From assembly GCF_004364325.1 (NCBI RefSeq), contig NZ_SOCP01000002.1:496001-560000 (forward strand): a stretch of DNA of 64,000 bases, in the 5' to 3' direction. This stretch comes from Actinophytocola oryzae (GTDB lineage: Bacteria > Actinomycetota > Actinomycetes > Mycobacteriales > Pseudonocardiaceae). Below, piece by piece: positions 35,482 through 43,966 of this stretch (the first letter of the stretch is position 1; each line of letters begins with the position of its first letter). The position numbers and the translations under genes are program-made. The notes beneath the pieces were generated by a model. That model did not search any database. It saw nothing but the letters and a program-made list of their open reading frames with translations, and had not been told where the DNA came from.

Positions 35482-36915
35482 ATGGCGGCACCACTCCACC
35501 ACGACGCGATCGTCGACCTCGTCAGGTGGGCCCGCGACCTGACCCTGGCCGACATCCCCGACGACGTCCTGGACGGCACCAAGCGACGGGTGCTCGACCT
35601 CGTCGCCGCCGCACTGGCCGGCACGCGGGCCGAGGGCGTCCCGCAACTGCTGCGTGCCGTCGACGGCTGGGGCGGCCGCCCGGTCGCGAGCGTCATCGGC
35701 AGCACCCTGCGCACGTCCGTGCCCCACGCCGTGCTGCTCAACGCGACGATCGCCCGCGCCCTGGAGCTGGACGACGTCCACGAGAAGGCGCTGCTGCACC
35801 CGACCGTCGCCACCGCCCCCATCGCACTCGCGCTGGCCGAACAGGACCCTGCGGTCGACGGCGCGCGCGTGGTCACCGCGCTCGTGGCCGCGCAGGAGGT
35901 GATGTGCAGGCTGGGGCTCGCACCCGAGTACCACGTGGCAGGCCCGAAGCACCGCCCGCGCGGCTGGTCGTTCACCTACCAGTGCGGCGCGCTCGGCGGG
36001 ACGCTCGCGGCGGCGTTGGTGCGCGGGCTCGACGAGTCCCGCACGCTCGACGCGCTCGGCAACGCCTACACCGCGCTCGCGGGCAACCAGCAGGCGATCA
36101 AGGAGGCGACGCTCGCGATCCGCGTGCAGCAGGGCATCACCGCGCAGACCGCCGTGCAGTCGGCCGACCTCGCCGCGTCGGGGATCACCGGGCCGCACGA
36201 GGTGCTGGAGGGCGAGTACGGCTGGCTGTCCTACTGGCACGGCGGGTCCTACGACCGCGAGGTCGTCGTCGGCGACCTCGGCAAGCGGTGGGAGACGGCC
36301 GGGGTGAGCGTGAAGCCGTATCCGGTATGCAGGATCACCCACAACACGATCGGCGCCACGCTGGCCGCGGGGGTCGCCCCCGACGACGTGGAGCGGATCG
36401 TCGTGCACGTCAACAGCCAGGAGAGCTGGGACGAGGTCGTGCATCCGCTGGAGCGCAGGCGGCGGCCGACGTCGCCGATGGACGCGCAGTTCAGCCTGCC
36501 GTTCATCGTGGGAATCGTGGCCTCGCGCGGCGGGGTGACACTGGCGGACCTGTCCGAGGAGGCGATCAACGACCCGCGCGTGGTCGCGATGGCGGAGCGG
36601 GTGGAGCCGGTGCTGGACCCGGGGTTCGAGTCGATGGCGGGCCGGATGATCCCGATGCCGGTGACCGTGGACGTGCACCGTCGCGATGGGACGGTCGTGA
36701 CCCGCGAGTCGGCGCATCCGTTGGGGCATCCGGGAAACCCGCTCGGCTGGGCCGAGGCGGAGGCGAAGGTGTGGGACGGCGCGGCGTGGGGGACCACCGC
36801 GGCGGACCGGTCGGTGGTGGAGTCGCTGGTGTCGGCGGTGCGTTCGCTGGAGACGCATTCCGCGCCCGGCGAGCTTGCGGGCCTGCTGGCGCGGGCGAAG
36901 GCGGTGCCGGCGTGA
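35482..36915 (+). CDS. MmgE/PrpD family protein
   Basis: 477 residues of the 2-methylcitrate dehydratase / cis-aconitate decarboxylase fold: ARALELDDVHEKALLHPT (the LDxxD-like region), GRALG-type helical domain with AYTALAGNQQAIKEA, and VKPYPVCRITHNTIGA. It may dehydrate or decarboxylate a tricarboxylate-like acid. RBS AAAGGGGAA. The stop overlaps the GTG of the MDR gene by 3 nt. Confidence 0.85.
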   Translation: MAAPLHHDAIVDLVRWARDLTLADIPDDVLDGTKRRVLDLVAAALAGTRAEGVPQLLRAVDGWGGRPVASVIGSTLRTSVPHAVLLNATIARALELDDVHEKALLHPTVATAPIALALAEQDPAVDGARVVTALVAAQEVMCRLGLAPEYHVAGPKHRPRGWSFTYQCGALGGTLAAALVRGLDESRTLDALGNAYTALAGNQQAIKEATLAIRVQQGITAQTAVQSADLAASGITGPHEVLEGEYGWLSYWHGGSYDREVVVGDLGKRWETAGVSVKPYPVCRITHNTIGATLAAGVAPDDVERIVVHVNSQESWDEVVHPLERRRRPTSPMDAQFSLPFIVGIVASRGGVTLADLSEEAINDPRVVAMAERVEPVLDPGFESMAGRMIPMPVTVDVHRRDGTVVTRESAHPLGHPGNPLGWAEAEAKVWDGAAWGTTAADRSVVESLVSAVRSLETHSAPGELAGLLARAKAVPA

Positions 36916-37814
36916 AGGCGGCACGGGTCCACGAGTTCGGCGCGCCGCTGCGGGTCGACGAGGTGGCGGAACCGGTCGCCGGCGACGGCGAGGTGTTGGT
37001 GCGCTTGACGTTCGCGGGCGTGAACCCGATCGACGTGCGGTTGCGCGACGGCGGCGCGGGGAGGGTGCCGCTGCCGTTCGTGCCGGGGTGTGACGGGGTG
37101 GGGGTCGTCGACTCGCGCCCGGTGGTCGTCTACGGCGAGGGGGTGGGCCTGCGTCGCCCGGGCACGTACGCGGAGTGGGTGGCGGCGCCGGTGTCCGCGG
37201 TGGTGCCGGTGCCGTCGGGAGTGGACCCGGCCGCCGCGGCGGGGTTGGGGCTGGCGGGGGTGACGGCGTGGGCGCTGGTCCGGGGGGTGACGGCAGCGGA
37301 CCGGGTGCTCGTCCTGGGCGCGAGCGGGGGAGTGGGATCGCTGGCGGTGCGGCTCGCGGCGTCGGCGGGGGCGCGGGTGTGTGCGCAGACGACGTCACCG
37401 GGGCTCGCGGTCGACGGCGAGGTGGTGGTCTGTGCCGAGGACGGGCTGCGCGAGGCGGTGCGGTCGTTCGCGCCGACGGTGGTGCTGGACGGGCTCGGCG
37501 GGGCGTACACGGGCGAGGCGGTGCGCGCGGTCGCGGAGGGTGGGCGGATCACGGTGTTCGGGGTGAGCGCCGGGTCGCGCGGGGAGGTCGACTACGCGAC
37601 GCTGTACCGGAAGGGCGTGACGATCACCGGGCATGCAAGCCTGTCGATGCCTGCCGCGGACGTGCGTGCGGCGTTGTCCGACTGCCTGGCCCTGGTCGCC
37701 GACGGGCGGGTGCGGGTGCTGGTGGACGAGGTGGTGCCGCTGGGCGAGGTGAACACCGCGCACCAGCGGCTCCTCGAACGACGGGCGACCGGGAAGCTGG
37801 TCCTGGCCCTCTAG
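36912..37814 (+). CDS. MDR-family zinc-independent NADPH:quinone-type oxidoreductase
   Basis: 300 residues. The N-terminal GroES-like domain lacks the catalytic-zinc Cys/His set. The Rossmann motif is VLVLGASGGVGSLAVRLAA, and VDEVVPLGEVNTAHQRLLERRATGKLVLAL is the typical C-terminus. It probably reduces an enone or enoyl intermediate made by the preceding PrpD-like enzyme. Its TAG stop shares the tetramer CTAG with the TAG of the converging NifU-like gene. Confidence 0.85.
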   Translation: MKAARVHEFGAPLRVDEVAEPVAGDGEVLVRLTFAGVNPIDVRLRDGGAGRVPLPFVPGCDGVGVVDSRPVVVYGEGVGLRRPGTYAEWVAAPVSAVVPVPSGVDPAAAAGLGLAGVTAWALVRGVTAADRVLVLGASGGVGSLAVRLAASAGARVCAQTTSPGLAVDGEVVVCAEDGLREAVRSFAPTVVLDGLGGAYTGEAVRAVAEGGRITVFGVSAGSRGEVDYATLYRKGVTITGHASLSMPAADVRAALSDCLALVADGRVRVLVDEVVPLGEVNTAHQRLLERRATGKLVLAL

Positions 37815-38071
37815 TGGGCTTCGACGTTCTCGAAGCCGACCTTGTCGACGGTGATGGTGCCGACGTTGGGGTCCTGGTCGTGGATGGCCTTGTCCAGGAT
37901 GGCGTGGAGCACCGGGTCGGGGACCAGGCAGTCCATGCACGCGTCGGGCTTCGCCTCGAGGATGACCCGCACGGAGTTGTCGGCCTCGATCGACCCGATG
38001 CGCAGGTCGAACCCGTCCGCGGCGAGCGCGGGACGCAGATTGGCCAATGCCGTCTCGACAGCCTGCTGCAT
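37811..38071 (-). CDS. NifU-like C-terminal domain protein
   Basis: 86 residues. A single NifU/Nfu Fe-S scaffold domain with CMDC near residue 47 (ACMDCLVPDPV). Expected role is to carry an Fe-S cluster to an apoenzyme. GAGGAG precedes ATG 38071. It is in the selenium island and could supply a cluster to the molybdopterin enzyme or to the UGSC complex (inference). Confidence 0.75.
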   Translation of the reverse strand: MQQAVETALANLRPALAADGFDLRIGSIEADNSVRVILEAKPDACMDCLVPDPVLHAILDKAIHDQDPNVGTITVDKVGFENVEAH

Positions 38072-38120
38072 GCTGACCACTCCTCTCGGGCCGATCCTCG
38101 GTGGTCGACCACATGCCATA

Positions 38121-38133
38121 GGATATATCAAAT
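38121..38133. promoter_or_regulatory. AT-rich regulatory motif, copy 6
   Basis: AGGATATATCAAA about 50 bp upstream of the NifU-like start. It shares GATATATC with the perfect palindrome at 59030-59043. Confidence 0.5.
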
Positions 38134-38272
38134 GGGCAGGAGGGGTGATGATGTGCGTGCTGGGAACCAGCCACGTCGGCCTGCCACCGCTCGGGCGGCC
38201 AGTTCCGCGACGTGGCCGTCGACCGTGTTCATGGGTGGCGGGTTCGCCCGTTCGTGTTCGACCTCGCCCTGA

Positions 38273-38818
38273 ATGGATAGTCGGGTGACCGTGCATGCCT
38301 TCGTCGATGAGTCGGCCAGACCCCCGCAGTATCTGATCGCGGCAGCCATTGTGGAGCCGTCGCGGGTTCGTCTTCTCCGCCAGTCGATGCGCGCGTTGCT
38401 CATGCCCGGCCAGCGCGAACTGCATTTCAAGAAAGAGAAGCCGCTCCGTCGCCGCTCGCTGGCCGACGCGGTTGCCCGGCTGCCGGTCGAGGTGTGTGTC
38501 TACTCGCGGTCCTGGCGCCAACACGACGAACCGGCCAGACAGGATTGCACGGCTCACCTGGTGCACGACCTTCTCGCACGTCAGGCACAACGGCTGGTCA
38601 TCGATACTCGCAATATTCGTGACACGCATGACGAGCGCACGCTGCGCGGTGCGCTCGGGCCTCTTCCCAGCGCGAGTCAGCTCGTGTACGAACACGTGGA
38701 CAGCACGAGTGAGTCACTGTTGTGGATCGCCGACATCGTGGCCTGGAGTTACGGCGCCGGTCGCGAATGGCGCAAACGGATCGATCCGATTCTGCACTCG
38801 GTAGTCGACCTCGACTGA
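38273..38818 (+). CDS. DUF3800-like protein (RNase H-like fold)
   Basis: 181 residues. It starts with the strand AFVDESA and carries LIAAAIVEP and a late acidic LLWIADIVAWSYGAGREW, as in DUF3800 proteins, which often travel with mobile DNA. Its GC content is visibly lower than its neighbours (for example GATACTCGCAATATTCGTGAC), which points to recent transfer. No functional link to the selenium genes is visible. Start could also be GTG 38285. Confidence 0.6.
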   Translation: MDSRVTVHAFVDESARPPQYLIAAAIVEPSRVRLLRQSMRALLMPGQRELHFKKEKPLRRRSLADAVARLPVEVCVYSRSWRQHDEPARQDCTAHLVHDLLARQAQRLVIDTRNIRDTHDERTLRGALGPLPSASQLVYEHVDSTSESLLWIADIVAWSYGAGREWRKRIDPILHSVVDLD

Positions 38819-38820
38819 CC

Positions 38821-38925
38821 CCAGGCAAGCGCAAAGCCCGCGAGACGACCGTCCGGACGCATCACGGGCTCACTTCCTCGGCCTACTGGGCCTCGGCACC
38901 AAAAGCCTAGCACCTCTCCGTACGA
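38821..38925. repeat. Inverted partner of the 41641-41745 element, left copy
   Basis: Its reverse complement aligns with the right copy over about 90 bp at roughly 85 percent identity by eye, with one 6-bp gap (shared blocks GTGCCGAGGCCC, GCGTCCGGACGGTCGT, CGGGCTTTGCGC). It can fold as AGCCCG...CGGGCT, so it may also be a terminator. With the right copy it brackets the UGSC3 module. Confidence 0.65.
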
Positions 38926-38948
38926 CCGGCATTCTCTGCCCGTTCGCA

Positions 38949-39016
38949 GCCTGATAGTTCTCCTCGTCTTCGCGCTGGAGGAGGGCCCAGCGGTTGGACA
39001 GGACGTCCGGGTGGCC
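38949..39016 (-). pseudogene. Remnant of the 3' part of a UGSC-partner gene
   Basis: The minus strand reads PDVLSNRWALLQREDEENYQ, aligned with PDALSNRRALLRRGEGEENY near the end of the intact partner gene just to the right. Nothing more of the gene is recognisable. The 83 bp between it and the intact gene are unexplained. Confidence 0.65.
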
Positions 39017-39099
39017 TACGAAGACCCACGGATGCGCTGGGTCCGGGCCGGCAACCTGGTCCGGCAGCTACACGACTGCACCCTCGTGGAGCTGTGCTC

Positions 39100-40137
39100 T
39101 CAGGGCGTGATCTCCGCCGATCTGGCCTGGCCGTAGTGGCCCGCGGGCAGGAAGCACGAATGGCCGCCGCCCATGCCGCCCGTCACGACCACCAGCAGGT
39201 TCGCCGGGTCGTTCGTCAACGGGATCCGGCCGTTGACCAGGTAGTTCTCCTCACCCTCCCCGCGACGCAGCAGGGCCCGCCGGTTCGACAGGGCGTCCGG
39301 CGGCAGGGTCGTGTTCGCCAGCAGGTGCTCGCGCAGCCCGGGTTTGTCGAAACCGCCCTCCGCGAGAATCCTCGCGTGCAGCGGGTTCAGTGCGAGCACG
39401 GGTGTCGAGAACGGGTCGACCACGTTCGGGGTGCCGATGCTCGGCAGGGCGCCGCACAGGGTGTGGACCACGTCCTTCCAGTCGGCGCTCGAGTCGTGGA
39501 TGTTGATCGCCGCGTTGACGCCCACCACCGTGACCACGTCCTGGTCCGCCGTGAAGCCCCGGTCGGCCGGCAGTGACGGCCACGGCGAGTCCTCCTCGTT
39601 CTCGCCCACGCACAGCGTGTACTTGCCCACGAAGCCCTGCGTGCACTTGTCGACCTCGCCCGGCCTCGCCCCGCCCAGGTTGATCAGCGCCAGCCGCACC
39701 GCACGCCCGATCGTCGCGTTCGCCTGCCAGCCGGGGCCCATCACGCCCGTCGACGAGTTCAGGCCGATCCGCTCACGGATCGGTCCGTTCACGATCAGCA
39801 GCGGCGTCAAGGGGTTGGTCGTCGGCTGCATGCCCGCCAGCTGGAAGCCCGGCTCCAGCATCAGCTCGAACGCTGTCAGCAGCACCGGCAGGTACTCCGG
39901 GCGACACCCCGCCAGCACGGCGTTCACCGCGAGCTTCTCGACCGTCGCCGCGCCGTTGGTCGGTGGCACGGGGCCCAGCGACGACGCCGGGTCGCGGGTC
40001 GTGCCGGTCAGCATCCGCTCCACCCGCTCGCGTGTCGGCGGCACCACCGGCAGCCCGTCGGTGTGGCCGCGTTCGTGCAGCCACGCCGACACGACCTCCA
40101 CGTCGTCCGGCAGGTCCGCCACGGTTGACGTCAGCAT
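39100..40137 (-). CDS. UGSC-partner family protein 3
   Basis: 345 residues with all family landmarks: HTDGLPVVPPTRERVERML, VNAVLAGCRPEY, TTNPLTPLLIVNGP, NATIGRAVRLALINLGG and LCVGENEEDSPWPSLP. Its ATG overlaps the stop of UGSC3 by 7 nt (ATGCTGA), so the pair is translationally coupled, as for partner 1. Biochemical role unknown. Confidence 0.85.
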   Translation of the reverse strand: MLTSTVADLPDDVEVVSAWLHERGHTDGLPVVPPTRERVERMLTGTTRDPASSLGPVPPTNGAATVEKLAVNAVLAGCRPEYLPVLLTAFELMLEPGFQLAGMQPTTNPLTPLLIVNGPIRERIGLNSSTGVMGPGWQANATIGRAVRLALINLGGARPGEVDKCTQGFVGKYTLCVGENEEDSPWPSLPADRGFTADQDVVTVVGVNAAINIHDSSADWKDVVHTLCGALPSIGTPNVVDPFSTPVLALNPLHARILAEGGFDKPGLREHLLANTTLPPDALSNRRALLRRGEGEENYLVNGRIPLTNDPANLLVVVTGGMGGGHSCFLPAGHYGQARSAEITP

Positions 40138-40652
40138 GTGAGCCCTTCGACGATCTCCCGGAGCCGTGCCCTTACCGCCGCCCGGATCTCCGGCTCGGGG
40201 CGGTCGTTCAGCGGGTGCGGGAACACCACCCTCGGCAGTTCGGCGGTCCCCGCCCCCGTGGCGACCGCCGTCGCCAGGGCCGCGAAGGCCTGCGTGAACA
40301 GCGTCACCGACGGCAGCCCACGATGTTCTAGCTCAACGGAATCGTGGATACACCACGATGTGCACGAGCCTCAATTGCCGATGCCGACGACGACCGCGTC
40401 GCACTCGGCCACCAGCGCGTCCAGCGCGTCGGGTGGGAGCGTCTGCGTGGCCGGGACGCGCCGCTCCACGACGTCGACCACGCCGAAGTCCGCGCGCAGC
40501 ACCGTGGCCAGCTCGTCGGCGATCACGTCCATGCACCGCCAGCTGTTGTTCACGATGCCGATCGTGCGGCCGTGCAGCGTGGACAGGCGGGCGGCGCCGA
40601 CGCCGGTCGCACCTGCCGGCGCCTCCGCGTACGGCATCAGGATGTCCACCAT
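40131..40652 (-). CDS. UGSC-family selenoprotein 3 (Sec94)
   Basis: 173 residues if TGA at 40373-40371 is selenocysteine. The context is VVVGIGN-U-GSCTSWCIHDSVELEHRGLPSV. I checked that the frame from 40370 to the stop at 40133-40131 has no other stop; it ends REIVEGLTC. The N-terminal half has RTIGIVNNSWRCMDVIADEL, as in the other copies. It is close in sequence to UGSC1 around the motif (CTSW, DSVELE). A 7-bp hairpin follows the UGA by 11 nt. Confidence 0.9.
40341..40373 (-). promoter_or_regulatory. UGA codon and candidate SECIS hairpin 3
   Basis: After the TGA the minus strand folds ATCGTGG-TGTAT-CCACGAT (40359-40341), a perfect 7-bp stem with a loop containing GU. Confidence 0.55.
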
Positions 40653-40682
40653 CGGCGCTCTCCGTTCTCCGGTGACAGCTTC

Positions 40683-40699
40683 GATCTATCGTATATCGT
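40683..40699. promoter_or_regulatory. AT-rich regulatory motif, copy 7
   Basis: GATCTATCGTATATCG sits in the 75-bp gap between divergent UGSC3 and the LLM gene. Its reverse complement contains ATATACGATAGAT, identical over 13 bp to copy 4. Confidence 0.65.
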
Positions 40700-40727
40700 G
40701 GCGGTGGGCGCGGGGAACGGAGTTCGG

Positions 40728-41630
40728 ATGGCACGGGAGTTCGGCGTCACCCTCCAGTCGGGGGCCGACCCGGCGTCCTTCGCGCGGCTCGCGGAGGACG
40801 CCGGGTTCGACTACCTGGCCTGCGGTGAGCACCTCGCCTTCCACGGTCCGACGACCAACGCGTTCGTCTCGCTCGCGTTCGCCGCCGCGGCCACCAGCCG
40901 GATCAAGCTGGTCAGCGCGGTCACGCTCCTGCCGCTCTACCAGCCGGTCGTCGCGGCCAAGCTCGCCGCCTCGCTCGACGTCGTCAGCGGTGAGCGGTTC
41001 ACGCTCGGTGTCGGCGTCGGCGGGGAGTACCCGGGGGAGTTCGAGGCGGCAGGCGTGCCCGTCGGGCAGCGCGGAGCCCGCACCGACGAGGCACTCGACG
41101 TCGTCGACCGGTTGCTCACCGGCGCGGACTCCTACAGCGGGCCGTTCACCACGTTCTCCGGCGTGACGATCGCGCCGCGGCCCTCGCGGCGCACGCCGTT
41201 CTGGATCGCGGGGCGGCGGCCTGCCGCGTTGCGTCGCGCCGCGCGGTGGGGTGACGCGTGGCTGCCCTACCTGCGCACGCCGGAGCAGGTCGCCGCCGGC
41301 CGAGCGGAGATCGACGCCTACGCCAGGGCTGACGGTGGGCCCCGCTGGTCGGGGCGGACGGCGTTGTTCGCCTTCGCCACCGTCGACCGCGACGGGGACC
41401 GGGCCCGCGCCATGGCCGCCGAGCGGGTCGGGCGGACCTACCAGCAGGACTTCGCCGCCTTCGCCGACAAGTACCTCGTCGCGGGCACGCCGGGGGAGTG
41501 CGTGGCGCGGCTGCGCGAGTACCTGGCCGTCGGGGTCGACGTCGTCATCTTCCGCATCGCCTGCCCACGCCGCGAGGCCGACACGATGCTGCGCCTCATC
41601 GCCGACGAGGTGCTCCCGGAGTTGCGTTAG
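40728..41630 (+). CDS. LLM-class (luciferase-like) flavin-dependent oxidoreductase
   Basis: 300 residues. The F420- or FMN-type luciferase-like barrel: EDAGFDYLACGEHLAFHGP, KLVSAVTLLPLYQPVVAAKLAASLD, GERFTLGVGVGGEYPGEFEA and FWIAGRRPAALRRAARWGDAWLPY. ATG 40728 follows GGGGAACGGA; an in-frame GTG exists about 30 nt upstream. Likely oxidises or reduces an intermediate in the same pathway as UGSC3. Its 3' end is partly duplicated at 41783. Confidence 0.85.
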   Translation: MAREFGVTLQSGADPASFARLAEDAGFDYLACGEHLAFHGPTTNAFVSLAFAAAATSRIKLVSAVTLLPLYQPVVAAKLAASLDVVSGERFTLGVGVGGEYPGEFEAAGVPVGQRGARTDEALDVVDRLLTGADSYSGPFTTFSGVTIAPRPSRRTPFWIAGRRPAALRRAARWGDAWLPYLRTPEQVAAGRAEIDAYARADGGPRWSGRTALFAFATVDRDGDRARAMAAERVGRTYQQDFAAFADKYLVAGTPGECVARLREYLAVGVDVVIFRIACPRREADTMLRLIADEVLPELR

Positions 41631-41640
41631 GACGGATGCC

Positions 41641-41825
41641 GGTCGGAGGCGGAGGCGCTACGCTTTTTCGTGCCGAGGCCCCGTAGGCCGGGCCCGTGGT
41701 GCGTCCGGACGGTCGTGTCACGGGCTTTGCGCTGTCTGGGGGCAGCCGAGGTTGACGACCGAGTTCACGTCGGGGCGCTCGGTGCTGCGCCTCATCGCTG
41801 ACGAGGTGGTTCCTGAGCTGCGTTG
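41641..41825. repeat. Right copy of the inverted element plus LLM 3' remnant
   Basis: 41651-41740 is the inverted counterpart of 38825-38920. After it, 41783-41825 translates to VLRLIADEVVPELRW, a diverged copy of the LLM C-terminus (MLRLIADEVLPELR). So both ends of the partner3-UGSC3-LLM module are followed by remnants of a related gene end. Confidence 0.65.
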
Positions 41826-43102
41826 GTCATTCTCGCGATCGTCGAGTTGACGAAGATCGGCGCGCCGTCGTCGGTGACGACGCCGGGTTGGCCGTGCGGC
41901 ACGACGATGTCCACCCTGTCCGGTTCGAAGACCAGGCACACACTCGACCCGCCGTAGCTGAAGTGTCCGATCTCCTGGCCTCGTTGGACCCGCGTGCCTT
42001 TCTCGACCGTGATGGCGACCGACGAGATCTCGGTGATCCCGACGGGAACGACGCCGACCCTGCCGATGGCGGGGCCGGTGCTGTTGACGACCACGATGCC
42101 GCGTGTGTTCACGTTGGCCTGGTAGCCCTGTGACAGGGTGCCCGCGCTCGGGTCGACCTGGCTCGAGTACAGCTCGCTGAACATCAGCCCCTCGACGGTC
42201 TCGACGTACTCGATCTCACCGTCGACGGGAGCGTGCAGCCGGTGGTAGTTCGCGCCGGAGAGGAACGACTGGAGGACCTCGCCGCCCACGAAACCGGCGG
42301 TGCCGCCGTAGCCGCCGAGCAACATCCTCAGCGAGTACCTCTGGTCCTTGATGTCGAGGATGTCGTCGTCCAGCTGGACGTCGGGGTAGAAGTTGGCGAC
42401 CGAGCCGTCGTTGACCGAGACGACCGCCCGCGGATCCGTCAGTGCGTCGTTGGGACGGAACTCCGGCTTGATCGGCCGGTGGAAGAAGTCGTTGTACGAC
42501 GTGAACCCACCGTGCTCGTCGTCCCAGTCGACGTCGAACTCGTAGAGCTTGAAGTCCTCGCACGCGGGCCGGCTGAGCCAGCCGTCGCGGTTCCTGTGCA
42601 GGACGTGCCTGCTCTCGGGGCTGTCGAGGTACTGGCACCACGCCCTGAGAATGCCGCGCAGTGCGTTGTTGAACCGCTGGTCGCGGAAAAGCGTCCAGCC
42701 CTCCTCCACGGCCATCATGTAGCAGAACAGCGTCGACATCGGGAAGTAGATCCGCTGTTTGGGATTCCAGCGGTAGGAGGGCGCGGTCCGGGTGATCTCG
42801 TCGAGCGCGAACAGCAGTTGCTCGGTGTTCTCGATCCCGCGGGGGTTCAGCCGCAACGCCTCCTTGATCGTGCGCGTCACCCGGTCCCTGAGGGTCGGGT
42901 CGTTCTCGAGTAGGACCTGCAGCGCCCTGACGGACGGGACATGGTCCGCCCGGCCACGTTCGCCTGCCTTCTTGCGCATCATCGCCTGCCAGTCGTCGAC
43001 CGTTCCGCGGTCGCGCGGCAGGTAGCCGGCGGCGTGACCGAACAGGCTCTGGTAGCGCGCCTCGATCTCCACCTCGGTCATGGGCGTGGTCACTGTGGTC
43101 AC
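41792..43102 (-). CDS. Phosphatidylserine-decarboxylase-like protein with PsiD-type N-terminus
   Basis: 436 residues. The C-terminal half is a PSD domain: FLSGANYHRLHAPVDGEIEY (His of the catalytic triad), then GHFSYGGSSVCLVFE, whose GS pair would self-cleave to form the pyruvoyl group. The N-terminal 180 residues match the extra domain of PsiD-type decarboxylases. These act on phosphatidylserine or on amino acids such as tryptophan. It is last in the MNIO operon (its start overlaps the DUF2063 end), so it may decarboxylate a product or peptide terminus. Confidence 0.75.
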   Translation of the reverse strand: MTTVTTPMTEVEIEARYQSLFGHAAGYLPRDRGTVDDWQAMMRKKAGERGRADHVPSVRALQVLLENDPTLRDRVTRTIKEALRLNPRGIENTEQLLFALDEITRTAPSYRWNPKQRIYFPMSTLFCYMMAVEEGWTLFRDQRFNNALRGILRAWCQYLDSPESRHVLHRNRDGWLSRPACEDFKLYEFDVDWDDEHGGFTSYNDFFHRPIKPEFRPNDALTDPRAVVSVNDGSVANFYPDVQLDDDILDIKDQRYSLRMLLGGYGGTAGFVGGEVLQSFLSGANYHRLHAPVDGEIEYVETVEGLMFSELYSSQVDPSAGTLSQGYQANVNTRGIVVVNSTGPAIGRVGVVPVGITEISSVAITVEKGTRVQRGQEIGHFSYGGSSVCLVFEPDRVDIVVPHGQPGVVTDDGAPIFVNSTIARMTNAAQEPPRQR

Positions 43103-43962
43103 TGGGATGTCCTTTCGCGGCTACGCGGTCCGGCGGGTTCCGTCATCGGGTGAGCGCCACGCGACGCCATACCCGCGTCCACCGCCACAGGCAGCCAGGT
43201 GACCAGTGCTGCCCACAGCCGAGGGAGATCGAGTGCGCAGGCGTCGGCGGTCGCCGAGACCGCCGTGTGCAGGGCGACGCCGGTGGCGCACGTGTGCAGG
43301 AACGTGTGTTGCCAGCGGGTGACGACGTGGACCCGGACGCGGTAGTGAGTGCGGGCCACGGCGTAGTAGGTGTCCGCGGGGTCCGGGATGGACGGTCGGT
43401 CGCCGTGGTCGGCGGCGGTGAGGGTGTCGAGCAGCGGGAAGTCCAGGCGCAGCAGTCGCAGGGTGGGTGGGGTGCGGATGGTCATGTCCGGTGTGGTCAT
43501 GACCTCCAGCGGGTCGACGGGCCGCGCGGGATCGGACTCCACGCCGCGTGCGCGTCGGCACTCGGCGCGTGCGCGTTCCAGACGAGCCAGTGCGGTGGGC
43601 AGCGCGTCGAGCGAACCGGGAGGCTCGCGGGGGTTGGGGCGGGTCTCGTCGAGGAAGTCGGCGAAGCGTGCGCCGAGGTCGAACATCGAGTGGGACCGTG
43701 GCGGGTGCGCCGCGACGTAGCCGTCGGCGAACAGGCCGAACACCTGCTCGCCGACCAGGGCGTGCAGTGCCGGGAACTCGGCCTTCAGGCACTCGCGCAG
43801 GCGTGCGCGGTAGCCGAGGGCGTAGATGGTGAGGCGTTCGTCCGCCGTCAGTCGGTCGGAACCTCTCACCACCTCCGAAGCCCGACAGGTGCCCGGGTTG
43901 CCGGCGCCCGTGCAGGCGTTCAGCAGCCACTCCTGAAGGGTGGCCAGGTCCGGCTGAACCAT
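43099..43962 (-). CDS. DUF2063 (MNIO partner, MbnC/BufC-like)
   Basis: 287 residues. The N-terminal helical domain reads LKAEFPALHALVGEQVFGLF and ADGYVAAHPPRSHSMFDLGARFADFL, typical of DUF2063. DUF2063 proteins form complexes with DUF692 enzymes and recruit the peptide substrate. It is 4 bp behind the DUF692 gene. Confidence 0.85.
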   Translation of the reverse strand: MVQPDLATLQEWLLNACTGAGNPGTCRASEVVRGSDRLTADERLTIYALGYRARLRECLKAEFPALHALVGEQVFGLFADGYVAAHPPRSHSMFDLGARFADFLDETRPNPREPPGSLDALPTALARLERARAECRRARGVESDPARPVDPLEVMTTPDMTIRTPPTLRLLRLDFPLLDTLTAADHGDRPSIPDPADTYYAVARTHYRVRVHVVTRWQHTFLHTCATGVALHTAVSATADACALDLPRLWAALVTWLPVAVDAGMASRGAHPMTEPAGPRSRERTSQ

Positions 43963-43966
43963 GGAC

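Noticed and set aside
39019..39127. Plus-strand peptide VAYEDPRMRWVRAGNLVRQL and onward
   Set aside because: Half of it is antisense to partner 3, it has no start or ribosome site, and I recognise no family; the segment is left unexplained.
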